NCBI RefSeq assembly: GCF_002250055.1
Contig: NZ_CP018866.1
Coordinates: forward strand, 3,340,501 to 3,404,500
Length of the DNA stretch: 64,000 nt
DNA from: Sutcliffiella cohnii
Lineage (GTDB): Bacteria > Bacillota > Bacilli > Bacillales > Bacillaceae_I
Direction of reading: 5' to 3'
Of the stretch, positions 7,435 through 16,308 are shown one piece after another. Position 1 is the stretch's first letter. Every line of letters starts with the position of its first letter. The notes beneath the pieces are model-generated. The model was not told the DNA's origin, made no database searches, and was given only the letters and a program-made list of their open reading frames with translations. Position numbers and translations under genes: made by a program.

Positions 7435-8262
7435 CTACTTTCTTTGACAATTTGGACATATATGTGTCCCTCTACCCGCAACTACGGACTTTTCGATAAC
7501 CGTTCCACACTTTTTACACGGCTCATCATTACGACCGTACACAAAAATATCTAATTGAAATAACCCTATTTCTCCTTGAGAATTTACGTAAGAACGTACC
7601 GTACTACCGCCTTTTTCCACTGCATCTTGTAACGTTAAAATTATTTCTCGGTGCAGTGTCCTTATTTGTTCATCCGTTAAACTACTTGCAATTGTTTCTG
7701 GATGAATATTAGAACGAAACAACGCCTCATCGACGTAAATGTTGCCTAATCCAACTACTACAGATTGATCTAATAGGGCTGCTTTAATGTTACGATTTGT
7801 TCGTTGTAGTTTCTGTTTTAAGACATCTACTGTGAAGCTCTCATCAAACGGTTCTGGGCCAAGGTTTACTAACGGTTTTGTTTTTAATTCTTCACCCGGT
7901 TTAAACAGATGGTACGTTCCAAACTTCCGTACATCTTGATATCGTAATTCTGTTCCGTCTGTAAATCGAAAAATAACATGTACATGTTTATTCATCGGTT
8001 CTTCCTTTGCAAAGAGACCGTATCGACCTTCCATTCTTAAATGGGAAACCATGACATAATCGGATAACGTAAAGAGTAAAAACTTACCTCTTCTACCTAT
8101 ATCTAAAATTGTTTGGCCACGAAGCAATAGCTCAAATTGTTGGACATCATCTGGCTCTTTAATCATTTTTGGCCAACGAACTTCCACCTCTGCTATCGTT
8201 TTCCCTTTTACTAGTTGTACGAGCGTTCTTCTAACCGTTTCTACTTCTGGTAATTCTGGCAA
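7435..8262 (-). CDS. mutM: Formamidopyrimidine-DNA glycosylase
   Basis: 275 residues. The N-terminus is the catalytic PELPEVE (Pro and Glu of the Schiff-base active site once Met is removed). The C-terminus has the FPG zinc finger CKKCG...CPNCQ. It removes 8-oxoguanine and ring-opened purines and nicks the abasic site. TTG start with AAGGTAGGGA upstream. It begins 16 bp after polA, so glycosylase and repair polymerase are probably co-transcribed. Confidence 0.96.
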   Translation of the reverse strand: MPELPEVETVRRTLVQLVKGKTIAEVEVRWPKMIKEPDDVQQFELLLRGQTILDIGRRGKFLLFTLSDYVMVSHLRMEGRYGLFAKEEPMNKHVHVIFRFTDGTELRYQDVRKFGTYHLFKPGEELKTKPLVNLGPEPFDESFTVDVLKQKLQRTNRNIKAALLDQSVVVGLGNIYVDEALFRSNIHPETIASSLTDEQIRTLHREIILTLQDAVEKGGSTVRSYVNSQGEIGLFQLDIFVYGRNDEPCKKCGTVIEKSVVAGRGTHICPNCQRK

Positions 8263-8278
8263 CTTAAATCCCTACCTT

Positions 8279-10909
8279 TTATTTTGCATCAAACCATGTA
8301 GGTCCGTAAGAATAATCAACTTTTAAAGGAACATCTAACTTAATCGCTCGTTCCATTTCTTCAGGAACTATTTTCTTTAATAGTTCCATTTCTTCTTTTG
8401 GCGCCTCAAAAACTAACTCATCGTGAACTTGTAACAATAATTTAGTTTTGAGCCCTTCTTCCTTCAATCTACCCGCCATGTTAATCATCGCTTTTTTAAT
8501 AATGTCGGCAGCACTACCTTGAATAGGAGTGTTCATTGCCGTTCTCTCCGCAAAACTACGTAGATTAAAGTTTCTGCTCGTAATTTCTGGCAAATATCTT
8601 CGACGATGTAATAGAGTAGATACATACCCTTTATCTTTTGCGTCTTGAACGATATCTTCCATATATTGTTTGACACCTGGAAAACTTTCCAAATATCGGT
8701 CAATAAAAGTTTTTGCCTCTTTACGAGTAATTCCTAAGCTTTGAGACAAACCATAATCACTAATTCCGTAAACAATCCCAAAGTTTACCGCTTTGGCTTG
8801 TCTTCGCATATTTGAAGTTACTTCATCGGCACTTACATGGAAAACATCCATAGCTGTTTTTGTATGAATATCAGCATCTTCATTAAACGCTTGTATTAAC
8901 TTTTCGTCCCCAGCAATATGAGCAAGTACTCGTAATTCAATTTGAGAATAATCCGCAGCAAAGATTACCCAATCTTTTTCAGAGGGAACAAACGCTTGAC
9001 GGATTTTTCTACCCTCTTCTAATCTTATCGGGATATTTTGTAAGTTCGGATCAATGGAACTTAAACGTCCTGTCTGAGTTAAAGCTTGATTAAATCTTGT
9101 GTGTATTTTGCTAGTATCTTTATGAACAACTTTTAACAGTCCTTCTATATAAGTGGACTTTAACTTCCCAAGTTGACGATAATTTAAGATTTGTTGAATT
9201 ATTTCATGTTTTTCTGCTAACGCCTCTAAAACATCAGCCGAAGTGGAGTAGCCTGTTTTTGTTTTCTTAACTGGTGGTAAACCTAATTTTTCAAACAGGA
9301 TGACACCAAGCTGTTTGGGCGAGTTAATATTAAACTTTTCCCCAGCTAGTTCATAAATAGTTTCTTCTAATTTCTCAAGCTTCTGAGCTAAATCTTCACC
9401 CATTTTTTCTAACCTGTCTATATCTACCCTTACTCCTGTCGCTTCCATATTCGCTAAAATAATAGATAACGGCATTTCCAATTGCTCAAAAAGTTCTAAT
9501 TGCTCATTTTCCTCTAATTCCTTTATAAATGTATCTTTTAACTGTTCCATCGCAGTTGCTTTTCTAATTAAATGCTCTGCTAATATATCTTCATTAGGTA
9601 CAGCCTGTTTTGCTCCGCGACCATATATCGCCTCATCCGCTTGTACTTGGGCATACCCTTTTTTCTTCACAATTTCAGCTAAGTCTTCGGAAGCTTCTGC
9701 AGGGTTTAAAATATAGGAAGCTAAATGGAAATCAAAGTCTATTCCGTTTAATTCAATACCTTGCCAACGAAGGGCAACTTGCGCTCTTTTCGCATCAAAA
9801 ACCGTTTTCTTTTGCTCATCTGATTGAGCAAACTCTTTAAAAACTTCCGATTGTAGTGCATCTTCCGTCCGGAAATAAAAGCTTCCTTTTTCGTTAACAA
9901 CGGCAATACCTTGAATAGTAGCCTTATGATAATTTTCATCCAACACTTCTACCATGAGAACATTTTCCCAAGCGAAATGATCTTCCCGAATATCTTCTAC
10001 TATTTCATATGTAACTGTCTTTAATTCTTCTGTTGGTTCTTCTACTGCCACTCCGACTTTATCTAATAAGGAATTGAAGCCCAGCTCTTTAAATATCCCA
10101 ACAACTTTTTGAGCATCAAAGCCATCATATTCCGTATCGTCCACTTTTACTTCAATTGGTGCTTCACGAAGAATGGTCGCTAACTCTTTACTCATCAGTG
10201 CTTGTTCTTTATTTTCTTCTAACTTTTCTTTTAGTTTTTTACCACTTACTTGATCAATCGACTCTAATAAAGATTCTACCGAACCAAATTCTTTCAATAG
10301 CTTTAATGCTGTTTTTTCTCCAACACCTGGTACACCTGGAATGTTATCGGATGAGTCACCCATTAGACCTTTCATATCGATAATTTGATCCACATTGATT
10401 CCGTACTTTTCCTGTACAAATGCTGGTGTATAGGAATCAACATCCGTTATTCCTTTACGAGTAATATCTACTGTCACGCGATCTGATGCAAGTTGCGTTA
10501 AATCTTTATCACCAGAAATAACTTTTACGTCGAAGCCATCCTTTTCCGCTTGAAGTGACAATGTTCCAATAATATCATCGGCTTCATAGTTTTCTAATTC
10601 GTATGTTTTAATGTTGTATGCATTTAATAGTTCTCTTAAAAAAGAAAACTGCTCAGAAAGTTCTGGTGGAGTCTTTTGTCGTCCTCCTTTATACTCTCCA
10701 AACGTTTTATGACGGAAAGTAGTCTTTCCAGCATCAAACGCAACTAGCATATGTGTAGGTTTTTCTTCTTCTAATATTCTCATTAACATCATCGTAAATC
10801 CGTAAATAGCGTTCGTATGTATCCCTTTATCGTTACTCAATAGCGGCAATGCAAAAAACGCACGGTACGCTATACTATTTCCATCAATAAGTACTAATTT
10901 TTTCGTCAT
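8279..10909 (-). CDS. polA: DNA polymerase I
   Basis: 876 residues, the Bacillus PolA length. The N-terminal 5'-3' exonuclease has VDGNSIAYRAFFALP and MGDSSDNIPGVPGVG. The C-terminal polymerase carries motif A (AADYSQIELRVLAH), motif B (RRQAKAVNFGIVYG) and motif C (LLQVHDELVFE). The middle proofreading domain is degenerate: the expected D-x-E of exonuclease motif I reads V-x-V (MVEVLDE), as is usual in Bacillus, so proofreading is probably absent. It fills gaps in repair and processes Okazaki fragments. Strong GGAGGT ribosome binding site. Confidence 0.96.
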   Translation of the reverse strand: MTKKLVLIDGNSIAYRAFFALPLLSNDKGIHTNAIYGFTMMLMRILEEEKPTHMLVAFDAGKTTFRHKTFGEYKGGRQKTPPELSEQFSFLRELLNAYNIKTYELENYEADDIIGTLSLQAEKDGFDVKVISGDKDLTQLASDRVTVDITRKGITDVDSYTPAFVQEKYGINVDQIIDMKGLMGDSSDNIPGVPGVGEKTALKLLKEFGSVESLLESIDQVSGKKLKEKLEENKEQALMSKELATILREAPIEVKVDDTEYDGFDAQKVVGIFKELGFNSLLDKVGVAVEEPTEELKTVTYEIVEDIREDHFAWENVLMVEVLDENYHKATIQGIAVVNEKGSFYFRTEDALQSEVFKEFAQSDEQKKTVFDAKRAQVALRWQGIELNGIDFDFHLASYILNPAEASEDLAEIVKKKGYAQVQADEAIYGRGAKQAVPNEDILAEHLIRKATAMEQLKDTFIKELEENEQLELFEQLEMPLSIILANMEATGVRVDIDRLEKMGEDLAQKLEKLEETIYELAGEKFNINSPKQLGVILFEKLGLPPVKKTKTGYSTSADVLEALAEKHEIIQQILNYRQLGKLKSTYIEGLLKVVHKDTSKIHTRFNQALTQTGRLSSIDPNLQNIPIRLEEGRKIRQAFVPSEKDWVIFAADYSQIELRVLAHIAGDEKLIQAFNEDADIHTKTAMDVFHVSADEVTSNMRRQAKAVNFGIVYGISDYGLSQSLGITRKEAKTFIDRYLESFPGVKQYMEDIVQDAKDKGYVSTLLHRRRYLPEITSRNFNLRSFAERTAMNTPIQGSAADIIKKAMINMAGRLKEEGLKTKLLLQVHDELVFEAPKEEMELLKKIVPEEMERAIKLDVPLKVDYSYGPTWFDAK

Positions 10910-10935
10910 GTTCTTACCTCCTTCTATATAAAAAA

Positions 10936-10992
10936 GCCATAATTCTCCGTTTCTATTTTAACATGATAGCAAATAGAAAGGAAAATTACGGC
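10936..10992 (-). terminator. Intrinsic terminator of hflKC
   Basis: A long imperfect stem of about 22 bp (arms 10971-10992 and 10936-10959) followed by six T on the minus strand, downstream of hflC and upstream of polA. Confidence 0.85.
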
Positions 10993-11011
10993 TACAATTG
11001 TTTTCTTTTAT

Positions 11012-11944
11012 TTATTCTCTATATCCAAGAAGTAATCTAGCATATGGAGAATCAGATGGTAAAATGATGACAGTATCTCCGTTAATAGTCGTTTTGTACG
11101 ATTCTAAAGTACGATACAATTGATAAAATTCTGCGTCTTTTGAGAAAGAGTCGTTATATACTTTTGCAGCTTCCTGTTCTCCTTCTCCTCTGATTTTATC
11201 AGCATCCGCTTCAGCTATAGCTAACATTTCTCTAACTTCTCTGTCAGTAATTGCAATAATTCTGTTTTTCTCTGCTTCCCCTTGGGAGAGATAATCTTGC
11301 GCTGTAGATTCACGTTCAGAAATCATACGAGTATATACCGACTGTTCATTTTCCTCAGGCAAATCAGTACGCTTTATACGGACATCTGTTACAACGATTC
11401 CATAATTATCTTTCGTAAGCAACTCGTTAACACGCTCTGTTACAATATCATTTAAACTTCCACGGCTCGATTTTTCATCATTAATAATTTCGTCATAGTT
11501 AAGTCTCCCTAACTCTGTACGAACAACCGAGAAAACAAACTCCGACATCTTTGCTTCGGCATTCACTACTGTTGCTGCTTGTCGTAACATTGATTGCGGG
11601 TCTTCTATACGCCATAAAACATAGTTATCTATTAACATTCGTTTTTTATCTCGAGTATTTATTTCTGCCTCCGTTACATCATAAAGCATTTGATATTTTG
11701 GTAGAGTAGTAACTTCTTGAATGAACGGTATTTTCACGTATAAGCCAGGCTCATCTTTCACATCAACAACTGCTTGGAACTGTCGAACAACTTTAAACTC
11801 TCCTTCTCTAACAATGTAAACATTCGCAAGAAGAAGTCCTATAACAACGAAAGCTATTATTAAAACAATTCCACCACGGATTGCTTTTTTCCACTCAAAA
11901 TTAGGCTTGCGTTCTTGAATATCTATTATGTTTTGATCGCTCAT
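11012..11944 (-). CDS. hflC: HflC-like SPFH/band 7 membrane protein
   Basis: 310 residues. A single membrane helix (about residues 27-47) is followed by an SPFH/prohibitin domain with the HflC segments VREGEFKVVRQF and EPGLYVKIPF, then a charged coiled-coil (ERESTAQDYLSQGEAEKNRI). HflC with HflK forms a large membrane ring that modulates FtsH proteolysis in E. coli. The start ATG overlaps the hflK stop (TAATG), showing translational coupling. B. subtilis has no such pair at this place. Confidence 0.88.
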   Translation of the reverse strand: MSDQNIIDIQERKPNFEWKKAIRGGIVLIIAFVVIGLLLANVYIVREGEFKVVRQFQAVVDVKDEPGLYVKIPFIQEVTTLPKYQMLYDVTEAEINTRDKKRMLIDNYVLWRIEDPQSMLRQAATVVNAEAKMSEFVFSVVRTELGRLNYDEIINDEKSSRGSLNDIVTERVNELLTKDNYGIVVTDVRIKRTDLPEENEQSVYTRMISERESTAQDYLSQGEAEKNRIIAITDREVREMLAIAEADADKIRGEGEQEAAKVYNDSFSKDAEFYQLYRTLESYKTTINGDTVIILPSDSPYARLLLGYRE

Positions 11945-12918
11945 TAGTTGTTGCCACTCCCTTCCTGATTCATTGGTGGTACTGGAGTACTATTCGTAGA
12001 TTCTGATTGGCGAATAGGGAAGTATTTCATTGTATTTCCTTCATCATTCATAATATAAATTTCTGCATTAGGTAGCACATGTTCTAACGTTTCTAGAATT
12101 AGTCGCTCTCTAGTGATTTCTGGAGCATTAACATACTCTTGATATAAGGCGTTGAATCTTGCTACATCTCCACGAGCTTTTTCAATACGGGCTGTTTTCT
12201 CCCCTTCAGCTTTAGAAATAATCGCGTCTTTTTCCCCTTGTGCCTCATTAATCTGTTGATTACGGTATCTATTAGCTTCATTCTTTCTTGTTTCCATTGT
12301 TTCTCTTGCATCTGTTACATTTGTAAATGCTTTACGAACTTCCTCATTCGGTAGCTCTACATCTTGTAATTTTACAGCTGTCACAGAAACACCGATATCA
12401 TACTTTTCCATTAAGGATACAATTAGTTCAAATACTTCAGCTTCTATTTCTGCCTTTCCGTCTGTTAACGCATCATCAATATCCGAACTACCAATTATAC
12501 TTCTTAAAGAAGCGGAAGTAGCATTATATAATACTTGACGTGGATCATTGGAGTTAAATAAAAACTTTCCAGGATCCGTTATTCTCCACATAACAACCAT
12601 ATCAGCTAGGACGATATTTTCGTCTCCTGTAATCATTTTCGTTTCATCTGGGAATTCCACAACAACACCATCTTTTTCTTCATAGCCAAACTGTAAACTA
12701 AACGTTTGTGTAGAAAGTTTCTCTACTTTTTGGATAGGCCAAGGTAGTTTGAAATGCAGACCAGATGGTTTAATATCTCCATCCACTTTACCAAAAGTTA
12801 AAATTACTGCTTGTTCTGTTTCATCCACCGTGTACCAACTAGTTAGTGCGGTTACTCCGACAACTACTGCTAGTAACACGAGAAAAATAGTTGTGTATAT
12901 TTGTTTTAAACTTATCAT
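11944..12918 (-). CDS. hflK: HflK-like SPFH/band 7 membrane protein
   Basis: 324 residues. N-terminal helix (about residues 7-27), then the SPFH domain (VDETEQAVILTFGKV, GLHFKLPWPIQKVEKL), a charged coiled-coil (QINEAQGEKDAIISKAEGEK) and a polar Ser/Pro/Asn-rich tail typical of HflK. It is the partner of HflC, probably in a ring around FtsH. No HflD or lambda-related gene is nearby. Likely role: membrane protein quality control, by inference from the family. Confidence 0.87.
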   Translation of the reverse strand: MISLKQIYTTIFLVLLAVVVGVTALTSWYTVDETEQAVILTFGKVDGDIKPSGLHFKLPWPIQKVEKLSTQTFSLQFGYEEKDGVVVEFPDETKMITGDENIVLADMVVMWRITDPGKFLFNSNDPRQVLYNATSASLRSIIGSSDIDDALTDGKAEIEAEVFELIVSLMEKYDIGVSVTAVKLQDVELPNEEVRKAFTNVTDARETMETRKNEANRYRNQQINEAQGEKDAIISKAEGEKTARIEKARGDVARFNALYQEYVNAPEITRERLILETLEHVLPNAEIYIMNDEGNTMKYFPIRQSESTNSTPVPPMNQEGSGNN

Positions 12919-13027
12919 CCTTTTCTCCCCTCTTTCTTTCGATAACTCTTATACGTACTTTAATGATAAAAGTTTCAATAATATGACCATTAATTACAAT
13001 TTCTTAAAAAGTTTTTTACATTTTCAT

Positions 13028-13056
13028 ATTATCATAATTTTGATAGTTGCAGTCAT
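13028..13056 (-). promoter_or_regulatory. Candidate promoter of hflKC
   Basis: ATGACT (13051-13056), 17 bp, GATAAT (13028-13033) on the minus strand within the 320-bp gap between phoR and hflK. Each hexamer is close to consensus. The rest of the gap holds the phoR terminator and AT-rich sequence with nothing else I recognise. Confidence 0.4.
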
Positions 13057-13126
13057 TTCTAGTTATTCCAATATAATGTAAACTGCTAGAGACGCTATTT
13101 AGCGATATCGATTTTATGCATAAAAA

Positions 13127-13157
13127 AAATGGCTAGAACAAAATGTTCTGGCCATTT
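13127..13157 (-). terminator. Intrinsic terminator of phoPR
   Basis: Minus-strand stem AAATGGCCAGAACA/TGTTCTAGCCATTT (arms 13144-13157 and 13127-13140; one G-U pair) ending in T8. Confidence 0.9.
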
Positions 13158-13238
13158 CCAAAACTAATGCTTTGGATGAAGGGGTTTCATCTATATAGTA
13201 ACAATGGATTATTAAACAAGCATGAAAAATTTGTTAAT

Positions 13239-15008
13239 CTATTGTAAATCTTTATTTTCTTTATTTAATTCTACTACGAAAGTAGTCCCTTCATTGACTT
13301 TACTAGAAACCGTTATTTTACCTTTATGCGCTTCGATTAAGTGCTTCACGATTGCCAGTCCTAATCCTGTCCCACCAGAATTTCTGCTTCTCGCCTTATC
13401 TACACGATAGAAACGCTCAAATATTCTCGGTATTTCTTCCTCTTCCATACCTATTCCAGTATCTTTAATAACGATATGAACATCTTTCCCTTTATCCTTT
13501 ACCGTAACAGTTACTTCGCCATCTGCCGGCGTATAGGCAAGTGCATTATTTATTAAGTTAATAAAAACTTGTTTTAATCTAGCACTATCACCTAATAAGA
13601 ATAATGGTTGTTCACTTTTTAAAAGTTGTAAACGGATATTTTTACTTTCTGCCTTACTCTTCAATATTTCAAATATTTCTTCGAGTAGTTCATGAATATT
13701 TAAATATTGAACGTTTAGTTTATATCCTTGTTGTTCTATTTTCGATAAATCTAATAAATCTTGAATAAGTGATTGAAGCCTTCCACTTTCTTTTAAAATG
13801 ATAGAAAGGAAATGCTTTAGTGTTTCTTTATCTTCCATCGCACCGTCCAACAACGTTTCTGAAAATCCCTTTATTGATGTAACAGGTGTTTTTAGCTCAT
13901 GGGAAACATTTGCTACAAAATCTTTTCTCATTTGCTCGAGTTTCTTCAACTCCGTTATATCATGAAAAACGAGAACAATCCCTTTCCACTCTTCGTTATT
14001 ACCGATAATAGGTGCACCGTATACTTCAAAATGTTTTCTTTCAATGTTGAGAGGAAGAATAATTTGTTTTCGCACTTTCACTTCTGTCATAAATATTTCT
14101 TCAACTAAAGCAATAATTTCTTTATGCTCAAAAGCCTCATAGTATAGTCGATATAAATAATCACCAAGCTTCGCATTAAATGTTTCTTTGTACGCTCGGT
14201 TAACTAAATTAATGTAACCTCTACCGTCTATTAAAATTAATCCACTTCCCATATTTTCAATTAACGTCTTTAAGCGATCTTGCTGCATTTCTTGAGCAGA
14301 CGTCATGTCTTGCAAATTACGCGCTAATATATTAATCGATTGACTTAACATCGCTGTTTCATCTAGGTATTCTTCATACGTTCTTGCTTGATAATTCCCT
14401 TTTGCAAGTTCGGTTGCTACTTTCGTTGCTGACTCAATCGGTCTTGTATAGTGCGTTGTAATTTTCACCCCTAGTAAAAGAATAACAACTAAAGCTGTAC
14501 CTAAACTAGCAATTAACAAGCCCCAAATTTGCTGATTTAGCTGATGTAGTGGTTCTACAGGAGTACTTAATACGACAAAAGCAACTCGTTCTTCCTCATT
14601 TTTAATTGCAGCTCCATAATAAAACATCTCTTCATCTTGATCAAAATAAAAAGTATCTTGAGCTTGATAACTTTGAATCACTTTACTAATGACAGCTTGG
14701 TGGTCCCTATTATATGGGGTTTTAACATTAGTATCATATATTATAATTCCGTCTAGGTCTGTTAAAGTAATTCTAGCTGTTAATGTATCGCTTATATCTT
14801 GTAGTTGTGACTGTAATTGTGGGGTAAGCCCACCCTCTTGTTGGGCTAATAACGAGATGACATTCGTCTCTTTTTCTAAACGCTGATTAAATGTGTTTAA
14901 ATAAAAAGATTTAAACAACTGACCAAGTAATAAACCTAACCCGATAAGTACGGTTATGATCAGCGTGATAAGAGCAAATAAAAGGCGCGAGCGAAATTTA
15001 CTCATCAA
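13239..15008 (-). CDS. phoR: Phosphate-limitation sensor histidine kinase PhoR
   Basis: 589 residues. Membrane helix about residues 10-32, an extracytoplasmic domain to about 160, a second helix about 162-182, HAMP, PAS, then HisKA (VSHELKTPVTSIKGFSE, phospho-accepting His) and HATPase_c (NLINNALAYT, DTGIGM, GGTGLGLAIVKHL). This is the PhoR architecture; PhoR phosphorylates PhoP when phosphate is scarce. The reading frame overlaps the 3' end of phoP by 11 nt. A TTG 9 nt after GGAGG or the adjacent ATG may be the start. Confidence 0.93.
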   Translation of the reverse strand: MMSKFRSRLLFALITLIITVLIGLGLLLGQLFKSFYLNTFNQRLEKETNVISLLAQQEGGLTPQLQSQLQDISDTLTARITLTDLDGIIIYDTNVKTPYNRDHQAVISKVIQSYQAQDTFYFDQDEEMFYYGAAIKNEEERVAFVVLSTPVEPLHQLNQQIWGLLIASLGTALVVILLLGVKITTHYTRPIESATKVATELAKGNYQARTYEEYLDETAMLSQSINILARNLQDMTSAQEMQQDRLKTLIENMGSGLILIDGRGYINLVNRAYKETFNAKLGDYLYRLYYEAFEHKEIIALVEEIFMTEVKVRKQIILPLNIERKHFEVYGAPIIGNNEEWKGIVLVFHDITELKKLEQMRKDFVANVSHELKTPVTSIKGFSETLLDGAMEDKETLKHFLSIILKESGRLQSLIQDLLDLSKIEQQGYKLNVQYLNIHELLEEIFEILKSKAESKNIRLQLLKSEQPLFLLGDSARLKQVFINLINNALAYTPADGEVTVTVKDKGKDVHIVIKDTGIGMEEEEIPRIFERFYRVDKARSRNSGGTGLGLAIVKHLIEAHKGKITVSSKVNEGTTFVVELNKENKDLQ

Positions 15009-15726
15009 GCTTCGGTTCCTCCAATTTGTAACCTAATCCCCTTATCGTTTTTATGTAAATAGGCTTTTTTGTATCTGGTTCTATTTTTTCTCGTAAATGG
15101 CTAATATGAACATCAACAATTCGAGTATCACCAGCAAAGTCATAGTTCCAAACAGCACTTAATAATTGATCTCGTGTTAGTACTCTTCCTTTGTTTTTAG
15201 AAAGAAAAACTAAAAGTTCAAACTCTTTCGGAGTAAACTCTAATCTTTCGGATTTATAATAGGCCTCATATTGTTCAGGTAAGATTTTCAAACTTCCAAT
15301 TTTTAATGTTTCACCATGGCTTCCATTTTGCACATCATCAGCAGTGGATTGGTTGGAAGTCGATGTTCGCCGAAATATAGCTTTAATTCTTGCTACTACT
15401 TCCCTTGGGCTAAATGGTTTTGTCATATAATCATCTGCCCCTAATTCTAATCCCAAAACTTTATCAAATTCATCATCTTTTGCAGTTAACATTAAAATCG
15501 GAACCATTACTTTTCGAAGACGAAGTTCTTTACACACTTCAATTCCATCCATTTTAGGAAGCATTAAATCTAATACAATAAAATCTGGCTCTTCACTTAT
15601 AGCTTTTTGTAATCCTTCTTCTCCATCATTTGCAACGACTACTTGAAATCCAGCCTGTTGAATATTGTACTGTAACAAAGTAACGATTGATTCCTCATCA
15701 TCTACAATTAACACTTTTTTACTCAT
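14998..15726 (-). CDS. phoP: Phosphate regulon response regulator PhoP
   Basis: 242 residues. Receiver domain with acidic pocket (VDDEES), phosphoacceptor in FIVLDLMLPKMDG and conserved Lys in MTKPFSPRE, then an OmpR/PhoB winged helix (RDQLLSAVWNYDFAGDTRIVDVHISHLREKIE). It controls phosphate scavenging genes after activation by PhoR. The start at MSKKVLIVDD is set by GTGGAGG; a longer in-frame extension lacks a Shine-Dalgarno. The upstream gap to the next gene (about 580 bp) is filled mainly by repeats. Confidence 0.95.
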   Translation of the reverse strand: MSKKVLIVDDEESIVTLLQYNIQQAGFQVVVANDGEEGLQKAISEEPDFIVLDLMLPKMDGIEVCKELRLRKVMVPILMLTAKDDEFDKVLGLELGADDYMTKPFSPREVVARIKAIFRRTSTSNQSTADDVQNGSHGETLKIGSLKILPEQYEAYYKSERLEFTPKEFELLVFLSKNKGRVLTRDQLLSAVWNYDFAGDTRIVDVHISHLREKIEPDTKKPIYIKTIRGLGYKLEEPKLDE

Positions 15727-15842
15727 AAATTTTCCTCCACTTATACTTAATAGGAACCCCTTCCCAAAAGCAAAAGCCAAATCATTCTATTTATATAATT
15801 TTCTAACTTAATCATACACCTAAAAAATAAAAGAGACAATTA

Positions 15843-15966
15843 GAAAAGCGGAAGGGGCTCGTTTAGCGGCGACAAGCACAAGGCAAGGCGGCTAGAAGGT
15901 CGCTTTTTGACCTTCTGGACGGATTGACTTGTGACCTCGAGCCGCTAGCCCCTGTAGCTGGACAAA
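15843..15966 (+). repeat. Structured repeat, type A, copy 1
   Basis: About 124 bp, GC-rich against its surroundings. It starts GAAAAGCGG and ends GTAGCTGGACAAA. It folds as nested pairs: AGGGGCT with AGCCCCT outside, CACAAG with CTTGTG, and a perfect hairpin AGAAGGTC/GACCTTCT (15894-15901 with 15909-15916). Copy 2 at 16117-16240 is nearly identical; a divergent copy is at 47200-47320. Confidence 0.85.
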
Positions 15967-16116
15967 GAAAAGCGGAGGCGGCTTGCTCAGGTCCAATCAA
16001 ACTGGACTTTTTCCGCAGGAGATAAAGGAAACACGGCGACGAAGGAGCCGATGTTGACTTATCGTACGGAGGAAAAGGGAAGTTTGAGCCGGACCTAGCC
16101 GCCGGAGCTAGACAAA
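15967..16116 (+). repeat. Structured repeat, type B, copy 1
   Basis: About 150 bp between the two type A copies. It starts GAAAAGCGGAGGCGGCT and closes with AGCCGCC...GCTAGACAAA, so the ends pair (GGCGGCT/AGCCGCC). It carries AGGAGATAAAGGAAACAC, shared by the related copies at 43366-43491 and, on the minus strand, 47473-47626. Confidence 0.85.
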
Positions 16117-16259
16117 GAAAAGCGAAAGGGGCTCGTTCAGCGGCGACAAGCACAAGGCAAGCCGGCTAGAAGGTCGCTTTTTGACCTTCTGGACGGATTG
16201 ACTTGTGACCTCGAGCCGCTAGCCCCTGTAGCTAGACAAAGAAAAGCGGAGGCGGCTTG
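16117..16259 (+). repeat. Structured repeat, type A, copy 2, plus start of another unit
   Basis: 16117-16240 repeats copy 1 with only a handful of differences. 16241-16259 is the first 19 bases of a further type B unit, which then breaks off. The 15843-16259 block is thus A-B-A-(B fragment). Confidence 0.85.
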
Positions 16260-16284
16260 TATATCAGTTTACAAAATCCACAAA

Positions 16285-16308
16285 AAAAGAAGCATTTCTG
16301 CTTCTTTT
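16285..16308 (-). terminator. Intrinsic terminator of the MaoC-like gene
   Basis: Minus-strand stem AAAAGAAGCA/TGCTTCTTTT (arms 16299-16308 and 16285-16294) starting at the stop codon and ending in a T-run. Confidence 0.87.

Noticed and set aside
7362..7481. Longer N-terminus for YtaF overlapping mutM
   Set aside because: No ribosome binding site, adds about 40 polar residues not usual in the family, while a strong GGGAGGAG supports the TTG at 7361.
8279..10909. Degenerate proofreading site in PolA as a sign of a broken gene
   Set aside because: Loss of the 3'-5' exonuclease residues is normal for Bacillus PolA; the rest of the protein is intact.
15863..16153. A 96-codon open frame on the minus strand
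   Set aside because: It lies wholly in the A-B repeat block, reads through palindromic sequence, and has no plausible protein character. It is a by-product of the GC-rich repeat.
15843..16259. Direct repeats as a possible CRISPR array
   Set aside because: Units are over 120 bp, only two A copies occur, the intervening sequence is itself a repeat (B), and no cas genes are nearby.
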